A stretch of 64,000 nt of DNA from Meiothermus granaticius NBRC 107808. GTDB taxonomy: Bacteria > Deinococcota > Deinococci > Deinococcales > Thermaceae. Every line of letters starts with the position of its first letter. The first letter of the stretch is position 1. Positions 47,836 through 55,864 of this stretch are shown here, one piece after another. A model generated the notes under the pieces. That model saw only the letters and a program-made list of their open reading frames with translations, did no database searches and was not told the DNA's origin. The stretch is from positions 1-64,000 of the forward strand of contig NZ_QWLB01000013.1 in the NCBI RefSeq assembly GCF_003574355.1, written 5' to 3'. A program made the translations under genes and the position numbers.

Positions 47836-48765
47836 TCAAGTGGGCAGATCCCGATATCTCGAGCACAGCACCTCCGCCAGCAACCGAGCCCCCACCAGGC
47901 TCGAGCGCCCGCTGGGGTCCAGGTTGGGGGCCAGCTCCACCAGGTCAAAGCCCACCAGGGTGTTGCCGCGAACGGTCTCCCGTGCCACCGCGAGGGCCTC
48001 GGCGTAGGTCAACCCCTCCACCTCCGGGCTGCTGGTTCCGGGCAGTACCGAAGGGTCGAGCACATCCGCGTCGAAGCTGAGGTACACCTTCTGGCCCCGG
48101 GGCAGTTGCTCGAGCACCTCAGACAGGCTCTCGCGCACCTTGCGAGCGCTGATGAGCCGGTGCCCTCGAGCCCTCGCCGCCCGGTAAGCTTCGGGGTTCG
48201 TCCGCAGACCGCGCAACCCCACCACGAAGACTGACTTCAAGCCGGGAAGCTCCTCCACCGCCCGCCGGAAGGGCGAGGAGTTGGCAAAGCGGGTGCCGTT
48301 GCGGGCCTCCGAAAAGTCCAAATGGGCATCGAGCTGTACCACATAGAACTCATCCAGGTCGGCATAGGCCCGCAGCAGGGGGTAGGTGACGGAGTGATCC
48401 CCCCCCACAAACACCGGCAACCCCACCCGCCCGCGCAGCTCGAGGGCCGCCTGGGTGATGCGACGAAACGATTCCTGATATTCCAGCTGGGCCGGGTCCA
48501 CGTCCCCGGCATCCACCAGATGAACCCCCTGCAAGCAGTAGGTCTCGGTCTCGAAGTCAAAATATCCCTCCGCCCCCGGCGCAAACCGGCCTGAGGCCTC
48601 GCGCAGGGCCCCAGGGGCGAAGCGAGCCCCCGGACGATAGCCCACCGCAAAATCATAGGGGATGCCCAGAAAACCCACCTCGGCTCGCCAATCCTCCGCC
48701 AAAGAGCGGTAGGGGGCTTTGAAAAAGGTGGCTGGGCCAGTGAAGGCAAGCTCGTGATGGCGCAT
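47836..48765 (-). CDS. ureohydrolase, agmatinase-like
   Basis: A 309-residue binuclear-manganese enzyme of the arginase family. Metal ligands: GGDHSVTYP, QLDAHLDF and SFDADVLDPS; SSPEVEGLTYAEALAVAR and GFDLVELAPNLDPSGRSSL follow. These match agmatinase (SpeB)/guanidinobutyrase rather than arginase. Thermus species make polyamines from agmatine via aminopropylagmatine, so an aminopropylagmatine ureohydrolase is also possible. ATG with GAGAGG site. It overlaps nothing but lies 11 bp after the APH-type kinase gene. Confidence 0.85.
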   Translation of the reverse strand: MRHHELAFTGPATFFKAPYRSLAEDWRAEVGFLGIPYDFAVGYRPGARFAPGALREASGRFAPGAEGYFDFETETYCLQGVHLVDAGDVDPAQLEYQESFRRITQAALELRGRVGLPVFVGGDHSVTYPLLRAYADLDEFYVVQLDAHLDFSEARNGTRFANSSPFRRAVEELPGLKSVFVVGLRGLRTNPEAYRAARARGHRLISARKVRESLSEVLEQLPRGQKVYLSFDADVLDPSVLPGTSSPEVEGLTYAEALAVARETVRGNTLVGFDLVELAPNLDPSGRSSLVGARLLAEVLCSRYRDLPT

Positions 48766-48776
48766 AGGGAACCTCT

Positions 48777-49820
48777 CTAGACCTCACCGCTGTCCAGGGC
48801 TTTTTCCAGCCTCTCCCCAATGGCGCGGATGGGGTGGATCAGTTCCCCGAAGCGGGGATCTTGGGTCAGGCCCATTCGGTAGCGGGCGTAGATCTGCTGC
48901 ATGATTCCCCCCACCTTGAAAAGCCCAAAAACATAGTAAAAGAGAATCCTCGAGGCCTCCCGCCCGGTGCGCTCGGCGTAGGCCTGGATCAGCTCGGCCC
49001 GGCTAAAATTACCCAGCAGGTGGGTCAAACCAAAGCGCTGGAGGCTGGGGGGGTCACCCGCCTCCGCCCAGTACGCCAGGGTGGTACCCAGGTCCATCAG
49101 GGGATCACCCAGGGTTGCCATCTCCCAGTCCAGCACCGCTTCTACCCGCTGCAGGTCGGGCGAGAACAGCAGGTTGTCGTATTTGAAGTCGTTGTGGAGG
49201 AGGGTGGCCTCCCCGGAGGGGGGCAGGTGGGCCGGGAGCCACGCCATCGCCCGCTCCAGGCCCTCTACCGTCTCAGTGCGGGCCTTTAGGTAGCGCTCCG
49301 TCCAACCCCGTACCTGCCGCTCCACGTAGCCCTCGGGGTGGCCCAGATCGGAAAGCCCGGCCTGTCGGTAGTCCAGATGGTGCAGCTCTACCAGTGCATC
49401 CAAGGCGGCCTGGGCCACCTGGTGCATGCGGCTCGAGGTCAGTTCGGGAGTGGCCTGGTTGCGCAGGATAGCCCCGTGCAGGCGCTCCATCACATAAAAA
49501 GGGGCCCCCAGCACCCCCTCATCCGAGCAGTACAGCAGGGCCTGGGGCACCTTGGGGTAGACCGGCTTCAGCGCCCGGAGAATGCGGTACTCCCGCGCCA
49601 TGTCGTGAGCGGTTTTGACGCTGGCCCCCAAAGGGGGGCGGCGCAGCACCAGCTCCTGTTGGTCCAGCCGCAGCAGGTAGGTGAGGTTGGAAAACCCCCC
49701 AGGGAACTGCAGCACCTCGAGCTCCCCCGAGCCCCCCGGCAAATGCTGGCTGAGATAAACCCGCAAGGCCTCAAGGTTCAACTCCTCGCCCTTGCGAACC
49801 GCCACCGCCCCGTCGAGCAC
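48777..49820 (-). CDS. APH-fold kinase (ACAD10/11 kinase-domain type)
   Basis: A 347-residue phosphotransferase of the aminoglycoside/choline-kinase fold: GGFSNLTYLLRL (nucleotide loop), VLRRPP with the ATP-binding Lys/Arg region, LLHNDFKYDNLLFSPD (catalytic HxDxxxxN as HNDFKYDN) and VLDWEMATLGDPLMDLGT (metal-binding DxE/D). This subgroup is fused to an acyl-CoA dehydrogenase in ACAD10/11 and here is separate, directly followed upstream by an ACAD gene. GTG start with a GGAGGG site; 9 bp from the ACAD gene. Proposed to phosphorylate a hydroxyacyl-CoA. Confidence 0.82.
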   Translation of the reverse strand: MLDGAVAVRKGEELNLEALRVYLSQHLPGGSGELEVLQFPGGFSNLTYLLRLDQQELVLRRPPLGASVKTAHDMAREYRILRALKPVYPKVPQALLYCSDEGVLGAPFYVMERLHGAILRNQATPELTSSRMHQVAQAALDALVELHHLDYRQAGLSDLGHPEGYVERQVRGWTERYLKARTETVEGLERAMAWLPAHLPPSGEATLLHNDFKYDNLLFSPDLQRVEAVLDWEMATLGDPLMDLGTTLAYWAEAGDPPSLQRFGLTHLLGNFSRAELIQAYAERTGREASRILFYYVFGLFKVGGIMQQIYARYRMGLTQDPRFGELIHPIRAIGERLEKALDSGEV

Positions 49821-49829
49821 ACGTCCCTC

Positions 49830-51017
49830 CTAAAGGGAGACCTCAGCCCCATAGCCTTTGAGCAGGGCTCGAGCCACCACGGTTTTGTGCACCTCGTCCG
49901 CCCCATCGTAGATTCGGGCGGCCCGCTCGTGGCGGTAGAAGTAGGCCAAGGGGGTGTCGTCGGAAAGCCCCAACCCCCCGTGTACCTGGATGGCCCGATC
50001 CACAGCCCGCTGCAAAACCCCAGCCACAAAGTACTTAATCGCCGAAATTTCTACCCTAGCCCCCTCAGTCCCCAGCCGCTCCACCTTCTCGGCGGCATCC
50101 AGCACCATCAGCCGGGCAGCATGGACCTCGGCCTGGGTATCGGCGATGAGGTGCTGCACAGCCTGGCGCGAGGCCAGGGGCTTACCGGGGGAGAGCTCAC
50201 GGGCTGCGGCGTAGGCACAGGTGAGCTCGAGGGCCCGTTGGGCAATCCCCACCCAGCGCATACCGTGGTGGATGCGCCCGGGTCCCAGCCGCTCCTGGGC
50301 GATGGCAAACCCCTTGCCCCGCTCTCCCAACAGGTTTTCCCTGGGCACCCGCACCCCCTCGAAGCGAAGCTCCGCGTGGCTGGCCCAGTCCTCCCCCACT
50401 TCCCCCATCACCGCAATTTTACGCACCTGAATCAGCCCAGGGGCATCGCTCGGGACGAGGATCTGACTGGCCCGGGCATAGGGGTTGGGATGGTCGGGGT
50501 CGGTGATACACATCACGATGACAAACTCGCTCCCCTCAAAACCGGTGGTGTACCACTTGTGCCCGTGGATTACCCATTCCTCCCCCTCGAGCGCCGCCCG
50601 GGTGGAAAGCCAGACCGGGTTGGAACCCGCATGCTCCGGCTCGGTCATCGCAAAGGCACTGCGGATCTCCCCTGCCACCAACGGCTTCAGGAAGCGCTCT
50701 TTCTGCTCAGGGGTCCCCTGCTTCAGCAGAAGTTCCATATTGCCGATGTCGGGAGCCTGGGTGTTGAAGATGTAATGCCCCAGAGGGCTTTTGCCCAGCT
50801 CTTCGGAGAGCCGGGCGAACTCAGGGAGCGAGAGCCCCATGCCCCAAGGCCTGGGCAGCGCAGGCAGCCACCAGCCCCTGGCCTTGACCTCCTGACGGAG
50901 TTCCTCCAGGGCTGGCCGGATCGCACGGAACCCCTGGCGGAAAAAGCGGGGCTCGAGGGGCCATACCTGAGCCTCCATAAAGCTGCGAACCTCCGATACC
51001 TCGGGCTTCGGTGCCAT
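49830..51017 (-). CDS. acyl-CoA dehydrogenase, ACAD11-type
   Basis: A 395-residue FAD enzyme with the ACAD11-type sequence: FNTQAPDIGNMELLLKQGTPEQKERFL, FAMTEPEHAGSNPVW (FAD), WVIHGHKWYTTGFEGSEF, and C-terminal IQVHGGLGLSDDTPLAY and YDGADEVHKTVVARALL. The Asp in YDGADEVH stands at the position of the catalytic Glu of other ACADs, as I recall for ACAD10/11 (not verified). Upstream TACACT is 8 bases before the ATG. Co-transcribed with the kinase. Confidence 0.85.
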   Translation of the reverse strand: MAPKPEVSEVRSFMEAQVWPLEPRFFRQGFRAIRPALEELRQEVKARGWWLPALPRPWGMGLSLPEFARLSEELGKSPLGHYIFNTQAPDIGNMELLLKQGTPEQKERFLKPLVAGEIRSAFAMTEPEHAGSNPVWLSTRAALEGEEWVIHGHKWYTTGFEGSEFVIVMCITDPDHPNPYARASQILVPSDAPGLIQVRKIAVMGEVGEDWASHAELRFEGVRVPRENLLGERGKGFAIAQERLGPGRIHHGMRWVGIAQRALELTCAYAAARELSPGKPLASRQAVQHLIADTQAEVHAARLMVLDAAEKVERLGTEGARVEISAIKYFVAGVLQRAVDRAIQVHGGLGLSDDTPLAYFYRHERAARIYDGADEVHKTVVARALLKGYGAEVSL

Positions 51018-51025
51018 TTGAGCCC

Positions 51026-51031
51026 AGTGTA
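51026..51031 (-). promoter_or_regulatory. -10 box of the ACAD11-type gene
   Basis: TACACT on the minus strand, 8 bases before the ATG at 51017, no ribosome site in between. Confidence 0.45.
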
Positions 51032-51074
51032 CCGCGCAGGCTCGAGTTGAGCAGCGCCGGGCTTACCGGGCCAA

Positions 51075-52064
51075 TTATCCAATGCGGCTCGACTCACGGG
51101 GCCGCAATACCGCGTACTGAATAACCGGCTGAGGCTCTTCCTGGGGTTGCTCGAGCAGCCCTACCAACAAACCCACCGCCAGCTCGCCCAGCCTTCGGCT
51201 CGGAATCTCCATATGGGTCAGGCTCGGCGAGAGGTGGGCCGCCAGGGGGTGGTTCCCGAAGGCCACCACGGCAACCTCCTGAGGCACCCGCACCCCCAGG
51301 GTCTTGAGCGAGGCCATCAACCCAATGGCCGCCAAGTCGTTATAGCAGATGACCGCATCGGGAAAGGGCTGCATCGTCCAAAGCAAGGCACTGGCTTGCT
51401 CCCCGCCGAGCAGGTCCGGGGAGGTCAGGCTCAGCACCTGCGGGGTTAGGCCCGCTTGCTCGAGTGCGTTCCGGTAGCCCCGCTCCCGCTCTTGGTTGAC
51501 CCAAAAGGGAGGACCGGCCAGATAGAGGATGCGCTGACATCCCAACCCGACGAGGTAGCTGGCCAACTGTAGGGAGGCGGTGTACTCATCTACCGTGACC
51601 GAAGGTACCCCCGCGATGCGTCGCCCCACGGTCACGATGGGCTGTTCGGGGCTGTGCAGGCAGGCGATCTCCTGATCGGTGAGCCTCGAGCCCGCCAGAA
51701 TCAGGCCATCAGTGCGGGCGCGGAGGCTTTGGATGAGCTCCTGTTCGCGCTTGGGGTTCTCTTCGGCATCGGCCAGCAATACCGTGTACCCCCTTTCAGT
51801 CGCCACCTGACCTGACCCCTTGACCAAGGCGGTGAAGTGTGGGTTCAGAATATCCAGGATCACGATCCCCAGGGCCCTCGAGCGCCCCGTGCTGAGTATT
51901 TGCGCATGAAGGTTGGCTTGATATCCCAGCTTAGAAACCGCTTTCCAAACTCGCGCCTCGGTGGCTGCAGCCATACGCTGGGTTCCGTTCAGCACCTTGG
52001 AAACTGTGCCAGGGGAAACCCCGGCTTCTTTGGCCACCTCGAAGATGCGAACGGGTTTTCGCAT
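51075..52064 (-). CDS. LacI-family transcriptional regulator of the glycosidase/uronate operon
   Basis: A 329-residue repressor. Start MRKPVRIFEVAKEAGVS: the first residues are the LacI helix-turn-helix (VAKEAGVSPGTVSKVLNG), followed by a periplasmic-binding-type effector domain (SRALGIVILDILNPHFTALVKG, LILAGSRLTDQE, AVICYNDLAAIGLMASLK). The ATG at 52064 is chosen because of a leaderless-type promoter; a longer frame from 52112 would include it. It is divergent from the operon and a palindrome of the LacI type stands in the operon promoter. The effector is probably a uronate or its oligosaccharide (inference). Confidence 0.9.
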   Translation of the reverse strand: MRKPVRIFEVAKEAGVSPGTVSKVLNGTQRMAAATEARVWKAVSKLGYQANLHAQILSTGRSRALGIVILDILNPHFTALVKGSGQVATERGYTVLLADAEENPKREQELIQSLRARTDGLILAGSRLTDQEIACLHSPEQPIVTVGRRIAGVPSVTVDEYTASLQLASYLVGLGCQRILYLAGPPFWVNQERERGYRNALEQAGLTPQVLSLTSPDLLGGEQASALLWTMQPFPDAVICYNDLAAIGLMASLKTLGVRVPQEVAVVAFGNHPLAAHLSPSLTHMEIPSRRLGELAVGLLVGLLEQPQEEPQPVIQYAVLRPRESSRIG

Positions 52065-52071
52065 AGCCCAA

Positions 52072-52100
52072 AGTATACGATAAGTAGGGCCAAGCTCCAA
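52072..52100 (-). promoter_or_regulatory. promoter of the LacI-family gene, leaderless spacing
   Basis: On the minus strand TTGGAG, exactly 17 bases, TATACT, 7 bases before the ATG at 52064. Confidence 0.7.
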
Positions 52101-52176
52101 TCTCGAGGCCACACTTCAGGGAAATACCCCCGATTTTTCCTTCAGCTCCAAGGGTAGGGCTTTCTCGCCCGCCGGC

Positions 52177-52208
52177 TTGACAAAAATCAAACGGGGTGCA
52201 AAACTATT
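52177..52208 (+). promoter_or_regulatory. promoter of the glycosidase/uronate operon
   Basis: TTGACA (52177-52182), a perfect -35, with weak -10 candidates AAAACT (52200-52205, spacing 17) or AACTAT. The weak -10 plus operator overlap suits tight control. No good ribosome site precedes the GH31 ATG. Confidence 0.55.
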
Positions 52209-52226
52209 TGGAAAGCGCTTTCTAAA
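52207..52226 (+). promoter_or_regulatory. LacI-type operator
   Basis: TTTGGAAAGCGCTTTCTAAA: perfect core GAAAGCGCTTTC (52211-52222), symmetric over 20 bp with one mismatched pair. Same type as CcpA/CytR/GalR-family sites with a central CG. It directly follows the -10 region. Confidence 0.8.
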
Positions 52227-52261
52227 TCGCTCTTACCCTGCAAACCGGTCTGATACCTCCT

Positions 52262-54496
52262 ATGTCACCTAATCTGCCGCAAACCACCTCCACGGGGCCC
52301 GCTGGGTTTCGCCTCGAGCGCCTCACCCCCTATGCCCTTCGCGTAACCCTGGGTAACGCAGTTCATACCAGCGTGCTGCCTGAGCTAGCCCCCCTCCCCT
52401 GGGAACAAAAGGGGGAAGGGCATGTCTCGAGCGGTGCGCTCTCCATCACCTGGCAGCCTGGGCCACCGGCCTTGCGGGTCTGGTACCAGGGCAGGGATGT
52501 GCTTGAAGACCATCCCCAGGTCGGGTATCAGTTTTCGCCCGAGGGGCTGCGGCATACCCGCGTACAGCACGAAGGGGAGCTCTATTTCGGTCTGGGCGAG
52601 GTGAGCGGGGTGTTGCAGCGCAATGGCCGGCGGTATCGCCTGGAACCCCGCGATGCCTGCCACTACGATCCAGAGTTCTCCGACCCCTTGTATAAGCACA
52701 TACCGCTCTTTATCACCCGACACGCTGAAGACCTGTGGAGTGCTCTCCTGTACGACCAGCCACATCCCATGGTCTTCGATTTTGGCTGCGAGCGACACCA
52801 CTACCACGGCCTATTCACCTATACCCTGGTGCGGGGAGCTGACTACCTGCGCTACCTGGTGATTTCGGCCAATAGCCTACCCGAGCTGCTCGAGCGCATG
52901 ACCGGGCTGATCGGACGGCCCGAGCTGCCCCCCCGCTGGAGCCTGGGCTACCTGGCCTCAGGTATGGCTTACACCGATGCCCCTAACCCGGCGGAGCGCC
53001 TACAGGCGTTCGCCCAGCAACTGCGGGACGAGGGCGTGCCCTGCGATGGCTTCCACCTTAGCAGCGGCTATACCCTACACGAAGGCAAGCGCTATGTGTT
53101 CCACTGGAACCGGCACACCCTCCCCGACCCTGATGCACTGGTTGCAGGGCTCAGGTCCCAGGGCCTACGGCTCATCGCCAACATCAAGCCTGCTCTGTTG
53201 CAGGGGCACCCGGACTACGCGGCACTAAGGGATGCGGGCAGCTTCATCCGCAACCGGGATGGGCAAGCCCATGTGGCCCCTTTCTGGAGTGGGGACGCCT
53301 CCTGGCTGGACTTCACCCACCCCCAGGCGCGGGAGTGGTGGATAGCGGGCGTTCAGAGGGAGTTGCTCGATCGCGGCATCGAGGGGGTGTGGAACGACAA
53401 CAACGAGTACGCTCTGGGCGACGAAGCCTTCAACGCGGAGGGCCGACCGACCTACCCCAGCGAGCAGATTCTGGGCATGGCCCAAGCTTCCCATCAGGCC
53501 CTGCAAAGCCATCCGGCCTTTCAGGACAAGCGCCCCTTTCTGATCTCCCGCTCGGCCTCGCTGGGGGTGCAGCGGCTGGCCCAGACCTGGAGCGGCGACA
53601 ACACCAGCAACTGGAAAAACCTCCGCTTCGGCAACCCCATCGAGATGGGGCTGGCTCTGAGTGGCTTTGCTTTCAACGGCAACGACGTGGGGGGCTTTTT
53701 CGGCCAGCCGCCCGGCCCCGAGCTCTTTTTGCGCTGGGTACAGCAGGCAGTGGCCTATCCACGGTTTTCCATTCACTCCTGGAAAGAGCCCCCGACCGAG
53801 CCCTGGAGCTACCCAGAGGTGTTCAGCGCAGTGAAGGAGGCCCTGCACCTGCGCTACCGGCTGCTTCCCTACCTCTACTCGCTGGCCTGGCAGTACACCC
53901 AGTCCGGTGCGCCCATACAGCGGCCCCTGTTGTATGAGTTTCCCGACCTAGCCCAGGATCCCGGCTTTCATGCCCTGCTGGGACCCTTTTTGCTGTTCCC
54001 TTCGGTGGGGGTGCCAGGGCAGCGCAGGGTCGGCCTCGAGCTCCCCGGTGGCTGGTATGACTGGCATACCGGAGCCTATTACCAGGGCACGTTTGAATAC
54101 CCGGCGCCACTGGAGCGGGTTCCGCTGCTGGTGCGCGAGGGGGCGATGGTGCCACTGGGACCGGTAATGCCCTGGGTTAGCCCGGCCCACGACACCCGGA
54201 GAGAGGTCTTGCTCTTCCCCCACCGTGGGGAAGGCCGGTCGCGGTTTGTGCTTTACGAGGACGACGGGGAAACCCTGGCTTATCGCCGAGGAACGCATAC
54301 CCACATCTACCTAGACCTGACTTCTACCCACGAGGTCGTCGAACTGCGGCTCGAAGCCCGCGGAAATTATCCCCTGCCGTATACCCAACTGGAGGTGCAA
54401 CTGGCCACAGAAGACCCGCGCAAGTTCAAGGTGATCAGCAACTGGAAAACGCTCGAGCAGAGCCCCCGTGCCGTCACTCTGAGCACGCGGGCATAG
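52262..54496 (+). CDS. glycoside hydrolase family 31 enzyme
   Basis: A 744-residue GH31 (alpha-glucosidase/xylosidase group). Nucleophile Asp379 in GVWNDNNEY, acid/base Asp446 in WSGDNTSNW, substrate wall SRSASLGVQR and WRW-like NWKNLRFGN. It has no signal peptide, so it acts on imported oligosaccharides. As first gene of an operon for uronate breakdown it probably cleaves an alpha-linked glucuronide, maltobionate-like sugar or other alpha-glycoside; GH31 is not an established alpha-glucuronidase family, so the substrate is open. Start at ATG, no ribosome site. 9 bp to the binding-protein gene. Confidence 0.88.
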   Translation: MSPNLPQTTSTGPAGFRLERLTPYALRVTLGNAVHTSVLPELAPLPWEQKGEGHVSSGALSITWQPGPPALRVWYQGRDVLEDHPQVGYQFSPEGLRHTRVQHEGELYFGLGEVSGVLQRNGRRYRLEPRDACHYDPEFSDPLYKHIPLFITRHAEDLWSALLYDQPHPMVFDFGCERHHYHGLFTYTLVRGADYLRYLVISANSLPELLERMTGLIGRPELPPRWSLGYLASGMAYTDAPNPAERLQAFAQQLRDEGVPCDGFHLSSGYTLHEGKRYVFHWNRHTLPDPDALVAGLRSQGLRLIANIKPALLQGHPDYAALRDAGSFIRNRDGQAHVAPFWSGDASWLDFTHPQAREWWIAGVQRELLDRGIEGVWNDNNEYALGDEAFNAEGRPTYPSEQILGMAQASHQALQSHPAFQDKRPFLISRSASLGVQRLAQTWSGDNTSNWKNLRFGNPIEMGLALSGFAFNGNDVGGFFGQPPGPELFLRWVQQAVAYPRFSIHSWKEPPTEPWSYPEVFSAVKEALHLRYRLLPYLYSLAWQYTQSGAPIQRPLLYEFPDLAQDPGFHALLGPFLLFPSVGVPGQRRVGLELPGGWYDWHTGAYYQGTFEYPAPLERVPLLVREGAMVPLGPVMPWVSPAHDTRREVLLFPHRGEGRSRFVLYEDDGETLAYRRGTHTHIYLDLTSTHEVVELRLEARGNYPLPYTQLEVQLATEDPRKFKVISNWKTLEQSPRAVTLSTRA

Positions 54497-54505
54497 GGAG
54501 GTTGT

Positions 54506-55729
54506 ATGCGAAAAGTTTGGCTTTTGGCGCTGGTTTTGCTCTTGGGTAGCTTGGCTTTAGCCAAAGGGACCCTACAGATCGTTTGGTTCACCGAAGCCCC
54601 CACCGAACAGGCTATCCTCGATAAGTACATCAAGATGTATGAAGCAGCCAACCCTGACACCAAGGTCGAGGTAACCTACGTGCCCTTCCAGCAGCTCACC
54701 CAGAAGCTCGAGCTCATGGTGGCTGGGAATACCCCACCTGACGTAGCCCGGGTTGTGACCGCCAACATCGCCCAATTTGAACCAGTGGCTTTGGATCTCT
54801 CCACCTATGTAGACTCGGCCAGCTTTCTAAATCAGTTCTTGCCCTCGCAAATCCCCTTTATCTATCGTAAGTCCCGCATCATCGGGGCTCCGTTGGATGT
54901 GACCGCCAACGGCCTTTTCTACAACAAGGACTGTTTTGCCGAGGCCGGGGTCAAGGCCCCCACCAGCAGCCTCAATGTCTGGACTTGGGAGCAGTGGCGT
55001 GAGGCCATGGATAAGGTGCGCAACAACAGCAAGTGCCGTTTTGCCCTGAGCTACGACTTCACCACCTATCGCTTTAGCACCCTGCTGTATGAAGCCGGAG
55101 GGCGCTATATCGACGAAAGCGGCAAAAAGTTTGTGGTGGATAGCCCTCAAGGCTTGCGGGCCCTGACCTTTTTTGCAGACCTCTTCAAGGATGGCTTCAT
55201 CCCCAAAGGGCAGTGGCTTTCCAACGATGACCCCAGCACCCTCTTCCGCAGCGGCCTCTCCGGCATGTACATGTCTGGGAACTGGAACCTATCTCAGTTT
55301 GCGCAAATCAAAAACTTCAACTGGGGGGTGATGCCGCTGCCCCGCGACAAAATGCGCAGCACCGTACCTGGGGGCAAATTCGTAATGGGGTTCAAAAACA
55401 GCAAGAACCCGGATGAAGCGGCCAAATTCATCCAGTGGATTACCAGCAAAGAGATCAACTTGCCCTTCTCCAAGGACAACATGGTGCTCTCGGCCCGCAA
55501 AGATGCCAAGGGCATGAAGTATGGGCAATTCGATGATGCCATCGCCATCTACGAATCGGATCTTAGCGTTACCCCAGCTTATGTGGGTAAAGACTGGGCC
55601 AATCCGGTCATGGCCCAGATGAACACCTTTATTCGCGGGGAAATCGTGAAGGTGCTGCTGGGCCAACAAACCCCCAAGCAGGCCCTCGAGACCATCCAGG
55701 CCGAGGGGAACAAGCTCCTGCGCCAGTAG
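54506..55729 (+). CDS. ABC sugar transporter, extracellular binding protein (family 1)
   Basis: A 407-residue solute-binding protein with signal peptide MRKVWLLALVLLLGSLALA and no lipobox. Family 1 sugar-binding motifs: WFTEAPTEQAIL, YVPFQQLTQKLELMVAGNTPPDV, YNKDCFAEAGVKAP, GGKFVMGFKNSKNPDEAAKFIQW. RBS GGGAGG 6 bases before the ATG. A strong 15-bp hairpin follows the stop (55740-55780), probably giving high mRNA level for this gene compared with the permeases. Confidence 0.9.
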   Translation: MRKVWLLALVLLLGSLALAKGTLQIVWFTEAPTEQAILDKYIKMYEAANPDTKVEVTYVPFQQLTQKLELMVAGNTPPDVARVVTANIAQFEPVALDLSTYVDSASFLNQFLPSQIPFIYRKSRIIGAPLDVTANGLFYNKDCFAEAGVKAPTSSLNVWTWEQWREAMDKVRNNSKCRFALSYDFTTYRFSTLLYEAGGRYIDESGKKFVVDSPQGLRALTFFADLFKDGFIPKGQWLSNDDPSTLFRSGLSGMYMSGNWNLSQFAQIKNFNWGVMPLPRDKMRSTVPGGKFVMGFKNSKNPDEAAKFIQWITSKEINLPFSKDNMVLSARKDAKGMKYGQFDDAIAIYESDLSVTPAYVGKDWANPVMAQMNTFIRGEIVKVLLGQQTPKQALETIQAEGNKLLRQ

Positions 55730-55739
55730 GCCGCTTTCC

Positions 55740-55780
55740 GGTCTTTCCAGGGAGCAATGGACGCACTCCCTGGAAAGACC
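55740..55780 (+). promoter_or_regulatory. intercistronic 15-bp hairpin after the binding-protein gene
   Basis: GGTCTTTCCAGGGAG (55740-55754) - 11-base loop - CTCCCTGGAAAGACC (55766-55780), a perfect stem, without a following T run. Positioned 11 bp past the binding-protein stop and 85 bp before the permease: mRNA-stabilising or attenuating element. In the rest of the 135-bp gap only a direct repeat GGTCATTTT is seen. Confidence 0.7.
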
Positions 55781-55864
55781 AGGGGATGAGCCTCGCTCTT
55801 TGAAGGCTACGGTCATTTTAGGAACTGGTCATTTTCCATCGCATACCCCTGCACGGGAGGCGCT

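Noticed and set aside
49338-51050. 570-codon open frame on the plus strand
   Set aside because: Opposite the kinase and ACAD11-type genes, which have clear catalytic motifs; no start signals.
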